64,000 nt of DNA from Herbaspirillum sp. Lineage in GTDB: Bacteria; Pseudomonadota; Gammaproteobacteria; Burkholderiales; Burkholderiaceae_D. Below, one piece after another: positions 9,280 to 17,993 of this stretch (positions are counted from its first letter, which is position 1; the number at the start of each line of letters is the position of its first letter). A model generated the notes under the pieces. The model was not told the DNA's origin. It searched no databases and saw only the letters and a list, made by a program, of their open reading frames with translations. The stretch spans positions 62,001 through 126,000 of the forward strand of contig JAQGLY010000056.1 of NCBI GenBank assembly GCA_028292625.1, given 5' to 3'. A program made the translations under genes and the position numbers.

Positions 9280-12059
9280 TTATTGCCAGCCGAAACGGCG
9301 GGCGTACCAGGTTTTCATCAGCTGCGTCAATACCGCATATCCCAGCAGGATGGCGACCAGCCACGGAAAGTAACTCAATGGCAGGGTCTGGAATTTGAAG
9401 TAGCCGGCCAGCGGCGACATCGGCAGCCACAGCCCGATCAGCATGATGGCCGTGGTCATGACGATCAGCGGCCACGCTGCCCGGCTCTGGAAAAAGGGAA
9501 TCTTGCGGGTGCGGATCATATGCACAATCAGCGTTTGCGACAGCAAGCCTTCGACGAACCAGCCGGATTGGAACAGGGTTTGATGTTCCTGCGAAACGGC
9601 GCCGAAAACGAACCACATCAGCGCGAACGTGCAGATATCGAATATCGAACTGGTCGGCCCGAAAAACAGCATGAAGCGCCCGACCTCGTCGGGATTCCAG
9701 CGCTGCGGCGCCTGCAGGAATTCCTCATCGACATTGTCGAACGGAATGGTCATTTGCGACACGTCATACAGTAAATTCTGCACCAGCAGATGCAAGGGCA
9801 GCATCGGCAAAAAAGGTAAAAAGGCGCTGGCGACCAGCACCGAGAAGACGTTGCCGAAATTGGAGCTGGCGGTCATCTTGATGTATTTCAGCATGTTGGA
9901 AAAGGTTCTGCGGCCTTCGGTCACCCCTTGCGCGAGCACCATCAGACTTTTTTCCAGCAGAATGATGTCGGCGGCCTCCTTCGCGATGTCGACGGCGGTG
10001 TCGACCGAAATGCCGATATCGGCTGCGCGCAGCGCCGGCGCATCGTTAATGCCGTCGCCCATGAATCCGACCACATGCCCTTTATCGCGCAAGGCGACAA
10101 CGATGCGTTCCTTATCCGTCGGACTGAGTTTGGCGAAGACGGTGACGCGATCGAGCGCCGCCGTCAATTGCGCATCGCTCATGTTCGCGACTTCCGCCCC
10201 GGTCAGCAGGCCGTCGATTTCCAGCCCGACCTCGCGGCATATTTTCGCGGCCACCAGCCGGTTATCGCCGGTCAGGATTTTGACCGTGACGCCGCGCGCG
10301 CGCAGCGCTTCCAGCGCGGGCCGGGTCGATTCTTTCGGCGGATCGAGAAAGGCGATGTAGCCGATCAGCACCAGCTCCGCTTCGTCGGCCACGCCATAGA
10401 CCTCCTTGGAAGGCGGCAGGTCTTTGGCCGCCACGGCGACCACGCGCAGGCCTTCGGCGTTCAGCGCGGCGGTGGCGCGCTCGATATCGGCCAGCAGCGC
10501 CGGCGTCAGCGCGACCATTTCGCCGTCGCGTCTTGCGCTGCCGCATACGCCGAGTATCTCCTCAACCGCGCCCTTGCAAATCAATTGATGGCGCCGCTCG
10601 CATTCGCTGACGACCACCGACATGCGGCGGCGCTGAAAGTCGAACGGAATTTCATCGACCTTGCGATGGCTGGCCGTGATGGCGGCGGCCGTGCCGCCTT
10701 GCAGTTCGGCATGGTCCAGCACGGCCACGTCGAGCAGGTTTTTCAGTCCGGTTTGATAAAAGCTGTTCAGATAAGCATATTGCAGCACGCCGCCGTCGAC
10801 CTTGCCGAAGATGTCGGTATGGCGTTCCAGCGCGATTTTGTCCTGCGTCAGGGTGCCGGTCTTATCGGTGCACAGCACGTCCATCGCGCCGAAATTATGG
10901 ATCGCATCCAGCCGTTTGACGATGACCTTCTTGCGCGACATGACGACCGCGCCCTTGGCCAAGGTCGAGGTGACGATCATCGGCAGCATTTCCGGCGTCA
11001 GGCCGACGGCGATCGACACCGCGAACAGAAACGCTTCGACCCAATCGTTCTTGGTCAGCCCGTTGATCAGAAATACCACCGGTGTCATCACCAGCATGAA
11101 GCGGATCAGCAGCCAGCTGATTTTATTGACGCCCACTTCGAACGCATTGGGGGAGCGCTCGTTGGCGGTGACGCGCTCGGCCAATGCGCCGAAATAGGTT
11201 TGCTTGCCGGTGGCAACCACGACGGCGCGGCCGATCCGCTGACCACATTGGTCCCCATGAAGCAAAGATTATCCAGTTCCAGCGGATGGGCGGCATCGGC
11301 AGCCGCATTGCCATGCTCGGCGAATTTCTCGGCCGGCAGCGATTCGCCCGTCATCGCGGCCTGGTTGACGAACAGATCCTTGGCCGACAGCACACGCAGA
11401 TCGGCCGGAATCATGTCGCCGGCCGACAACGACACGATGTCGCCCGGCACCAATTGCCTGATGGGGACTTCGATCCGGCGCGCCCCTTGCGGATGCAGCG
11501 TGACATCGAAATGGCGCAATGCCTCGCCGGCGATGGGCGCGGCCGGATCGGCACGCAGCACGGTGGCCGTGTTGCTCACCATGGCTTTGAGTTTGTCGGC
11601 GGCATTGTTGGAACGCGCTTCCTGAATGAAGCGCATCAGCGTCGACAGCACCACCATGCTGCCGATAATGGCGGCTGCTACCGGATCCTCGGTGCCATAT
11701 GACACCAACGCCAGCACGGTCAGCAGCAGATTGAACGGATTTCTGTAGCAATGCCAGAGATGGCGCGGCCAGGGCAGCGGGGCTTCCTGTCCCGCCTGAT
11801 TGAGTCCCGACGTGGCGCGGATGGCGTCGGCTTCCCGTTCGGTCAGGCCGTCGGCGCGCGTGCCCAGGTCGTGCAGCAGCCGGCCGGGAGGCGCAGCCGA
11901 AGCCGCGAGGAGGCGCTGCGCGAGCGCAGCAGGGACGTCCCGGTCCCGGTTCAGCGGCGCGCTGCGGAACATGTCGATGCGCAGACGCCTGAAATGGCGG
12001 TCCAGGCCGTGGCTGTGGACGAGACGGGCGAAAGTTTCTTTCAACAGCTTAGGATTCAT
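9280..12059 (-). pseudogene. mgtA: Magnesium-transporting P-type ATPase, frameshifted
   Basis: Together two overlapping frames make a full-length (about 925-residue) P3B-type Mg2+ ATPase. The upstream frame (12059 down to about 11235) carries the N-terminal cytoplasmic part, first helices and the actuator motif (MTGESLPAEK). It then reads into unrelated sequence until a stop near 11106. The downstream frame (about 11235 to 9280) carries the phosphorylation site DKTGTLT, the nucleotide domain, GDGINDAP and the C-terminal helices. The break lies at 11224-11240, where one missing base separates the GTNVVSGSA block from VVVATGKQTYFG. It is either a real inactivating deletion or a base-call error in a GC-rich run. 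Confidence 0.85.
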
Positions 12060-12260
12060 GCGGTGCTCCCGGTTGTTGGCGGTCCGGTCCCGGGCATCGA
12101 GCGGTATTGCGCGCGCCGCGAAAGCGCCGCAGATACAGCGGCAGCGATAGCGCGATCCAATGACAGCGCCTCGCGGCGCGGCAACGATGCGTTACGAATA
12201 CGAATTGTCTGGTGGAATACGGTGCTTGCGCGATGCGCCGCAGCGATCGAAACACCGGAT

Positions 12261-12291
12261 GCCATCATCCGCCTTGGGGCAGGATGACGGC
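12261..12291 (-). promoter_or_regulatory. Leader hairpin at the end of the mgtA upstream ORF
   Basis: On the minus strand the arms 12291-12282 and 12270-12261 form a 10-bp stem with a single G-U pair, topped by a further 3-bp GCC/GGC stem and a CCAA loop. The 3' arm can instead pair with 12256-12261 as a shorter 6-bp hairpin (12256-12271), so two exclusive folds are possible. The stop codon of the leader ORF lies inside the 3' arm. No U-tract follows. Confidence 0.5.
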
Positions 12292-12384
12292 AGGAGAGAA
12301 ACCTGCGTTACCTTGCCGAGGCGGCGCCGGAGAGAAACCGGCAACAACTGTCGCTCGAACAAGTGCCCATGAATGGGACTCCAT
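12265..12384 (-). CDS. Putative leader peptide upstream of mgtA
   Basis: A 39-codon ORF within the predicted mgtA leader. It starts ATG at 12384 and ends TGA at 12265-12267. It contains the six-residue unit AGFSPA twice, with a proline cluster (SPAPP) after the first copy. The two copies use synonymous codons that also keep an RNA hairpin. In Salmonella mgtA is controlled by translation of a proline-containing leader peptide (MgtL); this could be an analogous but unrelated element. No Shine-Dalgarno sequence is visible, and the predicted transcript start is only about 11 nt upstream, so translation is uncertain. Confidence 0.4.
   Translation of the reverse strand: MESHSWALVRATVVAGFSPAPPRQGNAGFSPAVILPQGG
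12290..12306 (-). repeat. Leader hairpin repeat, copy 2
   Basis: A 5-bp stem GCAGG/CCTGC with the loop TTTCTCT on the minus strand. It repeats copy 1 at 12326-12342 with one compensated base-pair change. Confidence 0.55.
12326..12342 (-). repeat. Leader hairpin repeat, copy 1
   Basis: A 5-bp stem GCCGG/CCGGC with the loop TTTCTCT on the minus strand. The loop is identical to that of copy 2, and the middle stem pair differs in a compensated way (C-G against A-T), which suggests selection on the fold. Confidence 0.55.
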
Positions 12385-12401
12385 AAAATAAAAACGAGCG
12401 G

Positions 12402-12431
12402 ATTTTACGCCGGGCTTCGACAGGGGGTCAA
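12402..12431 (-). promoter_or_regulatory. Predicted sigma70 promoter for mgtA
   Basis: On the minus strand a TTGACC -35 box (12431-12426) and a TAAAAT -10 box (12407-12402) are separated by 18 bp. Transcription would begin near 12395 and leave a leader of about 335 nt before the mgtA ATG. Confidence 0.5.
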
Positions 12432-12647
12432 TCGAATAATGTCTCTTGATCATGCATGTAAATTCAATAAACCACCGGCAGCAATGCTGCAAGGCAACAT
12501 CGATAATTACAGCAATAACTTGTGTTTGATGTTGCCAGGCATATACTCAAAAAAACAAACGTTATCTGCGCGAAGGTGCGCAGTCACAAGGCTTCCGCGT
12601 ATTGCCGGATGATCCGGCGAGCGCACAAAAGCGACAAGGAGACCATC

Positions 12648-12830
12648 ATGACCCGGATTTTCATGGACAATCTCGCATTATTTCTGCCAATGACTCTCGC
12701 GGGCGCGCTGCTGGTCAGCGAAGTCCACTGCGGTTCGCGATTGTTGCGCAATTCAGTGCGCGCCGTGGGTGCGATAGTCGGCATGCTGATGGCGTTGCTG
12801 GTGGTGGAACTCCTGCCGGTCCTGATCTGA
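12648..12830 (+). CDS. Small hypothetical membrane protein
   Basis: A 60-residue protein with two hydrophobic segments (about residues 9-24 and 39-58) separated by a short polar loop holding a Cys and a His. The ATG at 12648 follows an AAGGAG site (12635-12640), the best ribosome site in this stretch. No family is recognised. It stands alone between the mgtA leader and dacB. Confidence 0.6.
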   Translation: MTRIFMDNLALFLPMTLAGALLVSEVHCGSRLLRNSVRAVGAIVGMLMALLVVELLPVLI

Positions 12831-12989
12831 TCCGGGCTGCTTTGCATTGACGCCGGATGCCGGCGCGGAAGTTCGGTCCGGCCGGATCGCGCCGTGCGTC
12901 ACCGTGACGTTATGCATTTCCCCTGCATCGTTTTTCCAATATAAATGAGGAGTGTCCGGCGTCGCCCCGGATGCGCCATGTAATAATCG

Positions 12990-13014
12990 CGGGAATCCTT
13001 TTTGAAGATTCCCG
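12990..13014 (+). promoter_or_regulatory. Hairpin abutting the dacB start codon
   Basis: A perfect 8-bp inverted repeat (arms 12990-12997 and 13007-13014, 9-nt loop) ends on the base before the dacB ATG. No Shine-Dalgarno sequence is visible outside it, so it could affect initiation of dacB. Confidence 0.45.
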
Positions 13015-14460
13015 ATGCGATTTCCCTCTTCTTTCCGCCTGTTCCCCTCATTTTTGCTAGTCTTGGCCAGTCTTTTTGCGACAAGCCATGTTGCGGCGCA
13101 AGAGCCGCCATCGGTCGTGAGCGCCGCGCTTAAACGCGCCGGTATCCCTTCCGGCGCCGTCGGCATTTACGTGCAGGAAGCGTCGCCCAAGGGGCGCCGG
13201 CTGGTGGCCGACAACCCCGATTTGCCCTTGAATCCGGCATCGGTGATGAAACTGATCACCACCGATGCGGCGTTGGAATTGCTGGGCCCGACCTTCCGAT
13301 GGAAAACCCGCGCCTATGCCGGCGGCGTGCAGAGCGGCGATGTATTGAACGGCGATCTGATGATCAAGGGCGGCGGCGATCCAAAGCTGGTGATTGAAAA
13401 TTTCTGGCTGTTTCTGCGCCAGATCAGGGCCGCCGGAATTCGCGATATCCGCGGCAACCTGATGCTCGATCGCAGCATGTTTGCGCCCGAGTTTTACGAC
13501 GCGGCCCAATTCGACGGCGATCCGAGCAAGCCTTACAACGCCGGCCCCGATGCGCTGCTGTTGAATTTCAAAACGCTGACGGTGCGTTTCAAGCCGGATG
13601 GCGAGGGCGGTGCGACCAAGGTCACGCTGGATCCGCCGCTGGCCGATTTCGCCGTGCGTGCGCCGGCGCTTGGCGCGGGCGAGTGCGGCGACTGGCAGAG
13701 CAAGGTGCAGGAAGCCTCCGACGAGAAATCGCTGATCTTCAGCGGCGTCTACCCGGCCGCGTGCGGCGAGCAGACCTGGTATCTGCATCCATACACCATG
13801 ACCGGCAGCGAATTTTTCGGCGACGTCTTCCGCCAGATGTGGCGCGATCTGGGCGGCAGCTTCGACGGCAAGGTCACCGCGGGCGTGGTCCCGCCGGATG
13901 CGCGGCAGATCGCCGAATGGCAATCGCCGGCGCTGCCGGAAGTGATTCGCGATATCAATAAATACAGCAATAACGTGATGGCGCGCCAGGTGCTGCTGAC
14001 CATTGCCGCCAACGTCGGCGCCGACGCGCCGGACCGGCCCGCCGATACGGTCACGGGCGGCCGGGTGGTCGGAGAATGGCTGGCGTCGAAATCGATCGCC
14101 GCGCCCGAATTGGTGCTCGATAACGGCGCAGGATTGTCGCGCGTGGGCCGGGTGTCGGCGGGGTCGCTGGCGCGGCTGCTGGTATCGGCATTCGGCGCGC
14201 CGACCATGCCGGAATTCGTGTCGTCGCTGCCGCTGGTCGGTTACGACGGCACCATGCGCAGGCGTCTGAAAAACCAGGATGTGGCGGGGCAGGCGCATAT
14301 CAAGACCGGCACGCTGAACAATGTCCGCGCAATCGCCGGTTATGTGCTGGCGTCCTCGGGTAAATATTATGCGGTGGTGTTTTTGATCAACCACCAGAAT
14401 GCGATCAACGGCCAGGCGGCGCAGGATGCCTTGCTGCAGTGGGTCTACGATCGCGGCTGA
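13015..14460 (+). CDS. dacB: D-alanyl-D-alanine carboxypeptidase/endopeptidase (PBP4, S13)
   Basis: A 481-residue periplasmic penicillin-binding protein of class C that trims or cuts peptidoglycan peptides. An N-terminal signal peptide (residues 1 to about 29, cleaved after VAAQ) is followed by the active-site motifs SVMK (Ser76, Lys79), YSNN and KTGT. Length and the insertion between SxxK and SxN fit the S13 family. It is monocistronic, facing a TPM-domain gene convergently. The start directly follows a hairpin and lacks a clear ribosome site. Confidence 0.93.
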   Translation: MRFPSSFRLFPSFLLVLASLFATSHVAAQEPPSVVSAALKRAGIPSGAVGIYVQEASPKGRRLVADNPDLPLNPASVMKLITTDAALELLGPTFRWKTRAYAGGVQSGDVLNGDLMIKGGGDPKLVIENFWLFLRQIRAAGIRDIRGNLMLDRSMFAPEFYDAAQFDGDPSKPYNAGPDALLLNFKTLTVRFKPDGEGGATKVTLDPPLADFAVRAPALGAGECGDWQSKVQEASDEKSLIFSGVYPAACGEQTWYLHPYTMTGSEFFGDVFRQMWRDLGGSFDGKVTAGVVPPDARQIAEWQSPALPEVIRDINKYSNNVMARQVLLTIAANVGADAPDRPADTVTGGRVVGEWLASKSIAAPELVLDNGAGLSRVGRVSAGSLARLLVSAFGAPTMPEFVSSLPLVGYDGTMRRRLKNQDVAGQAHIKTGTLNNVRAIAGYVLASSGKYYAVVFLINHQNAINGQAAQDALLQWVYDRG

Positions 14461-14482
14461 TGTGAATTCATGTCCGCGGCCG

Positions 14483-14983
14483 CTATAGCAGGAGCGGCTT
14501 GTCCGATAACTGATTATGCTGTTCGCCGCTCTGCGGATAATGCCGGGCCAACAGCGCATTCAATTGCGTCAGCGCCGCCGGCACACTGTCGTGATAGGAG
14601 CCGGCGGCAAATCCCGACGTAATGGTTTGGCATACCGCTTGCCATTCATGGGTGGCGACGACCCGATTGACGCCACGATCGGCGACGATCTCGACCTTGT
14701 GATCGGCCAGATTGATGTAGAGCAGCAGACCGCAGTTTTCTTCGGTATCCCAAATCCGGTAATGCGTAAACAGCGCGACGGCGCGCTGCCGCGCGGAAAC
14801 GCTCTGCAAAATGGAGCCGGGCGTGAGCGCCGCCTCGATGATGACCCGCACCTCCGCGCGATGCGTCATTTCGCCGGCGCCAATGGCGGCCTGGATCGCC
14901 TGCAGTGACGAGTGCGGAAAAGCGCGCCGCGCTGCGCGTTGCGTGGTGGTGAGGTGACGCCAGAGTCGCAGAGCCATATTCAT
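14483..14983 (-). CDS. TPM-domain protein
   Basis: A 166-residue protein with the C-terminal half of the TPM (phosphatase-like) fold seen in YgcG-type proteins, including the pattern NCGLLLYINLADHKVEIVADRGVN. No signal peptide is obvious, so it is probably cytoplasmic or peripheral. A GGGGGAC site precedes the ATG, which directly follows the stop of the larger TPM gene. It is the third gene of the lemA-TPM-TPM operon. Its biochemical role is not established. Confidence 0.8.
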   Translation of the reverse strand: MNMALRLWRHLTTTQRAARRAFPHSSLQAIQAAIGAGEMTHRAEVRVIIEAALTPGSILQSVSARQRAVALFTHYRIWDTEENCGLLLYINLADHKVEIVADRGVNRVVATHEWQAVCQTITSGFAAGSYHDSVPAALTQLNALLARHYPQSGEQHNQLSDKPLLL

Positions 14984-15880
14984 TTACCAGTCCCCCGAGG
15001 CGCCGCCGCCGTCGAAACCGCCGCCGCCGCCGGAAAATCCGCCGCCGCTGCCACCGCCGCCTCCACCAAAACCGCCGCCGCCGCGCCCGCTCTGACTCAA
15101 TATGCTGCCGATAATGACGCCGGCCGCGTTGCCCCAGTGGTTGTCGTTGAGGCGATTGCCGGCGCCGGCGCCGCGCGTCCCTCTGAGGAGCATCATGCCG
15201 ATCGCAAAAGCGAAGAACAGCAGGATCGGCAACAGATTGCCGAGCAGATCGCCGACCCCGGTCGCGGCGTCTGCGGACGACGTACGCGCCGCGACCGGCA
15301 GATCTTCCTTGTCCAGCAATGCCGCCAGCGCCGCCACGCCGGCGCTCAGGCCGCCGTAAAAATCGTTTTGCCGGAAATGCGGAGCGATGACATCTTCCAG
15401 CACGCGCTTGGATTGCGCATCGGTCAGCGAACCTTGCACGCCGCGTCCGGCTTCGATGCGCAGCCGGCGCAAGGCCTTGGGATTATCCTTGGCGACGATC
15501 AGGATCACGCCGTCGTCGATTTTGGCGCGGCCGGGTTTCCAGGTGTCGGCCACGCGGATTCCGTATTGTTCGATCGCTTCCGGCGCGGTGGAGTCGACCA
15601 GCAGGATGACGATCTGGCTGCCGGTGCGCGTTTCGTAGTCGGCCAGCACTTGTTCCAGCGAGGCGCGCTGGGCGGCGCTGAGCATGTTGGCGTGATCGTT
15701 GACGCGGCCGGCCAGCGGCGGGACGGCGACAAAGCCGGAGGCCGCTCCCGGCGCGGGGTTCTGCGCGAAGGCGACGCCGCAGACCGGCGCCAGCGCGCCG
15801 AGCAGAGCCAGCAACAGCGCGGCCAGCGCGCGCCTGAACGGCATCGGCAATAGCGGCGCCATGGCGGACATTTGCGGCAT
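14984..15880 (-). CDS. YgcG-family TPM-domain membrane protein
   Basis: A 298-residue exported protein. A signal sequence (about residues 10-35) precedes a TPM domain (about 45-175; motifs GSQIVILLVDS and KIDDGVILIVAKDN), then a membrane helix (about 215-235) and a glycine-rich low-complexity tail of GGG and GGS repeats. The ATG at 15880 lies four bases after the lemA stop; the upstream in-frame start would sit inside lemA. The tail is encoded by GC-rich CCG/CCGCC repeats. It travels with LemA in many bacteria; function unknown. Confidence 0.85.
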   Translation of the reverse strand: MPQMSAMAPLLPMPFRRALAALLLALLGALAPVCGVAFAQNPAPGAASGFVAVPPLAGRVNDHANMLSAAQRASLEQVLADYETRTGSQIVILLVDSTAPEAIEQYGIRVADTWKPGRAKIDDGVILIVAKDNPKALRRLRIEAGRGVQGSLTDAQSKRVLEDVIAPHFRQNDFYGGLSAGVAALAALLDKEDLPVAARTSSADAATGVGDLLGNLLPILLFFAFAIGMMLLRGTRGAGAGNRLNDNHWGNAAGVIIGSILSQSGRGGGGFGGGGGGSGGGFSGGGGGFDGGGASGDW

Positions 15881-15884
15881 CCGT

Positions 15885-16478
15885 TTATTTACCGAAATTG
15901 ACGGTCGGCGCGGTGGAAACCGCCTTTTCGTTTTCAACCGTAAACGAAGGCTTCACTGCATAGCCCATCACCTTGGCGGTCAGATTGCTCGGGAAGCTGC
16001 GCGCCAGCACGTTATAGTCCCGCACCGCGACGATATAACGCTGGCGGGCCACGGTGATCCGGTTTTCGGTGCCTTCCAGCTGCGATTGCAAATCGCGGAA
16101 GGAGGTATCCGCTTTCAGCTGCGGATAATTTTCCGACACCGCCATCAGGCGCGACAGCGCCGAAGACAACTGGCCCTGCACCTGCTGGAACTTGGCGAAG
16201 GCCTCCGGATTGTTCAACACCTCCGGCGTGATCTGGAAGCTGGTGGCGGCGGCTCGTGCGCGGGTGACGGCTTCCAGCGTCTCCCTTTCGTGGGAAGCAT
16301 AGCCCTTGACCGTATTGACCAGATTCGGAATCAGATCGGCGCGCCGCTGATATTGATTGACGACTTCGCTCCAGGCCGCTTTGGTGGCTTCATCCTTGGT
16401 TTGGAATTCGTTGTAGCCGCAACCGCTGAGCGTGATGGCGGTGAGGAGGCAGGCCAGCCATAAAGACCATTTTTTCAT
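15885..16478 (-). CDS. lemA: LemA-family lipoprotein
   Basis: A 197-residue protein with a lipoprotein signal (lipobox LSGC at about residues 16-19) and a mostly helical body with the LemA hallmarks: the NQYQRRADLIPNLVNTVKGY block and a C-terminal YNVLARSFPSN block. The start is the ATG at 16478 after GGAGAG; an upstream in-frame start lacks support and would bury the signal peptide. It is the first gene of the three-gene LemA/TPM operon and is divergent from pyrF. Confidence 0.9.
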   Translation of the reverse strand: MKKWSLWLACLLTAITLSGCGYNEFQTKDEATKAAWSEVVNQYQRRADLIPNLVNTVKGYASHERETLEAVTRARAAATSFQITPEVLNNPEAFAKFQQVQGQLSSALSRLMAVSENYPQLKADTSFRDLQSQLEGTENRITVARQRYIVAVRDYNVLARSFPSNLTAKVMGYAVKPSFTVENEKAVSTAPTVNFGK

Positions 16479-16631
16479 GTCGTTCTCTCCTGGGCAGTCG
16501 TATAGGGGACACAACTCGAAGCGCTATCATGCAATAGTCGGCGGCAGCGGACAAGTTACAATTGCGCAATTCCGACATTTCGATGCAAGCCTGCCGCAAG
16601 GCATGTCTGTTTTCAGTTTATAAGGCCGATC

Positions 16632-17459
16632 GTGACTTTCATTCAAAAATTAAACGCCGCATGGGCCGCAAGCGATTCGATGCTGTGCGTCGGGCTGGAT
16701 CCGGACATCGCCAGGTTCCCGGCCGAATTGCAAGGCAAACCGGATGCGATTTTCAATTTTTGCAAGGCGATGATAGACGCCACCGCCGATGCGGTGTGCG
16801 CGTTCAAACCGCAAATTGCCTATTTTTCCGCGCTGCGCGCCGAAGATCAGCTCGAGGCCTTGTGCCGATACATACGGGAAACCTATCCCGCGATGCCGAT
16901 CGTGCTCGACGCCAAGCGCGGCGATATCGGCGCCACCGCGGAACAATATGCGCGCGAAGCCTTTGAACGCTACCAGGCCGACGCGGTCACGCTCAGCCCG
17001 TATATGGGATTCGATTCATGCGAGCCATATCTGGAATGGAAAGACCGCGGCGCTATCGTGCTGTGCCGCACGTCCAATGCCGGCGGTTCCGATCTGCAAT
17101 TCCTGAATGTGGACGGGGTGCCGCTGTATCTGCATCTGGCGCGCTTGGTGGCAGAGAAATGGAACAGGAATGGCCAATGCGGACTGGTGATCGGAGCGAC
17201 CTTTCCGGAAGAGCTGGCGAAAGTTCGTGCGATCGTCGGCGATATGCCGCTGCTGGTGCCGGGGATCGGCGCCCAGGGCGGCGATGTGATCGCGACCGTC
17301 AAGGCGGGGCGCGCCGCCGGCGGATACGGCCTGATGATCAATTCGTCGCGCGCGGTTCTGTATGCGGCGAAACAAGGCGATCTGGCGCAGTTCGCCGATG
17401 CCGCGCGCCGCGTCGCGCTGGAAACGCGCAACGCGATCAACGCCGCGGCGCAGGTCTGA
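16632..17459 (+). CDS. pyrF: Orotidine 5'-phosphate decarboxylase, type 2
   Basis: A 275-residue decarboxylase that makes UMP in the last step of pyrimidine synthesis. The length and the motifs [15 protein letters not shown] and [10 protein letters not shown] (catalytic Lys and Asp) mark the longer type 2 subfamily. The start is GTG, with a weak AAGG site. It is convergent with pncC. Confidence 0.95.
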   Translation: MTFIQKLNAAWAASDSMLCVGLDPDIARFPAELQGKPDAIFNFCKAMIDATADAVCAFKPQIAYFSALRAEDQLEALCRYIRETYPAMPIVLDAKRGDIGATAEQYAREAFERYQADAVTLSPYMGFDSCEPYLEWKDRGAIVLCRTSNAGGSDLQFLNVDGVPLYLHLARLVAEKWNRNGQCGLVIGATFPEELAKVRAIVGDMPLLVPGIGAQGGDVIATVKAGRAAGGYGLMINSSRAVLYAAKQGDLAQFADAARRVALETRNAINAAAQV

Positions 17460-17460
17460 T

Positions 17461-17481
17461 CCGGATCTTCCGGGTTTTCTT
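17461..17481 (+). terminator. Candidate intrinsic terminator after pyrF
   Basis: A 5-bp stem CCGGA/TCCGG with a TCT loop is followed by GTTTTCTT, directly after the pyrF stop. The stem is short. Confidence 0.4.
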
Positions 17482-17984
17482 CAGGAACGATTTTCGAGAT
17501 AACGCTGCAATCCTTGCAGCGCATGCAATACCGACTGCGCACGCACCGCTGCGCGGTCGCCGCTGAACACCAGGCGTTCGGTATGCGTGACGTCGCCGAC
17601 CACCCAGCCGAAGCATACCGTGCCGACCGGCTTGCCCGGCACCGCGCCGCCGGGACCGGCGATGCCGGTGGTCGACAAAGCCACGTCGGCGCTGCTGTTG
17701 GCCAGCGCGCCTTCGGCCATCGCCGCGGCGATTTCTTCGCTGACCGCGCCGTGCTGCGCGAGCAGCGCTTCGGAAATATTCAGCAATTCATTTTTGGCCG
17801 CATTCGAATACGTGATAAAGCCGCAATCGAACCATTCCGATGAGCCGGGGATGTCGGTGATCGCCTGCGCCACGCCGCCGCCGGTGCAGGACTCGGCCGT
17901 CGTCAGCAGCAGGCGTTTGGTTTTCAGCAGTTGTCCGACGCTGGCGGACAGATCGAGAATTTTTTGATGCGTGCCGGCATCCAT
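17481..17984 (-). CDS. pncC: CinA-like nicotinamide-nucleotide amidohydrolase
   Basis: A 167-residue stand-alone CinA C-terminal domain that deamidates nicotinamide mononucleotide in NAD recycling. Visible motifs are TAESCTGGGVAQAITDIPGSS and the STTGIAGPGGAVPGKPVGTV block typical of PncC. A GGAG site precedes the ATG. It lies 9 nt after pgpA in the thiL-pgpA-pncC operon. Confidence 0.93.
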   Translation of the reverse strand: MDAGTHQKILDLSASVGQLLKTKRLLLTTAESCTGGGVAQAITDIPGSSEWFDCGFITYSNAAKNELLNISEALLAQHGAVSEEIAAAMAEGALANSSADVALSTTGIAGPGGAVPGKPVGTVCFGWVVGDVTHTERLVFSGDRAAVRAQSVLHALQGLQRYLENRS

Positions 17985-17993
17985 TGCGGTCTC

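Larger units (their letters stand above)
12060..12647. other. Long intergenic leader upstream of mgtA
   Basis: About 590 bp without a conventional gene. The minus-strand part (12060-12395) is predicted to be a roughly 335-nt 5' leader of mgtA containing a 39-codon ORF and a series of hairpins. The rest (12432-12647) is AT-richer and leads to a small plus-strand gene. Confidence 0.6.

Noticed and set aside
9256-9280. GCCGCC/GGCGGC hairpin between the DUF1345 gene and mgtA as terminator
   Set aside because: The stem is plausible but the following sequence (gctccttatt) is a poor T-tract; not strong enough to list.
9928-11625. A 565-codon plus-strand frame opposite mgtA
   Set aside because: His/Gln/Arg-rich composition typical of an antisense shadow; the P-type ATPase motifs are on the minus strand.
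15000-15090. CCG/CCGCC repeat tract as a CRISPR or satellite
   Set aside because: It is the low-complexity glycine-rich tail coding region of the TPM protein.
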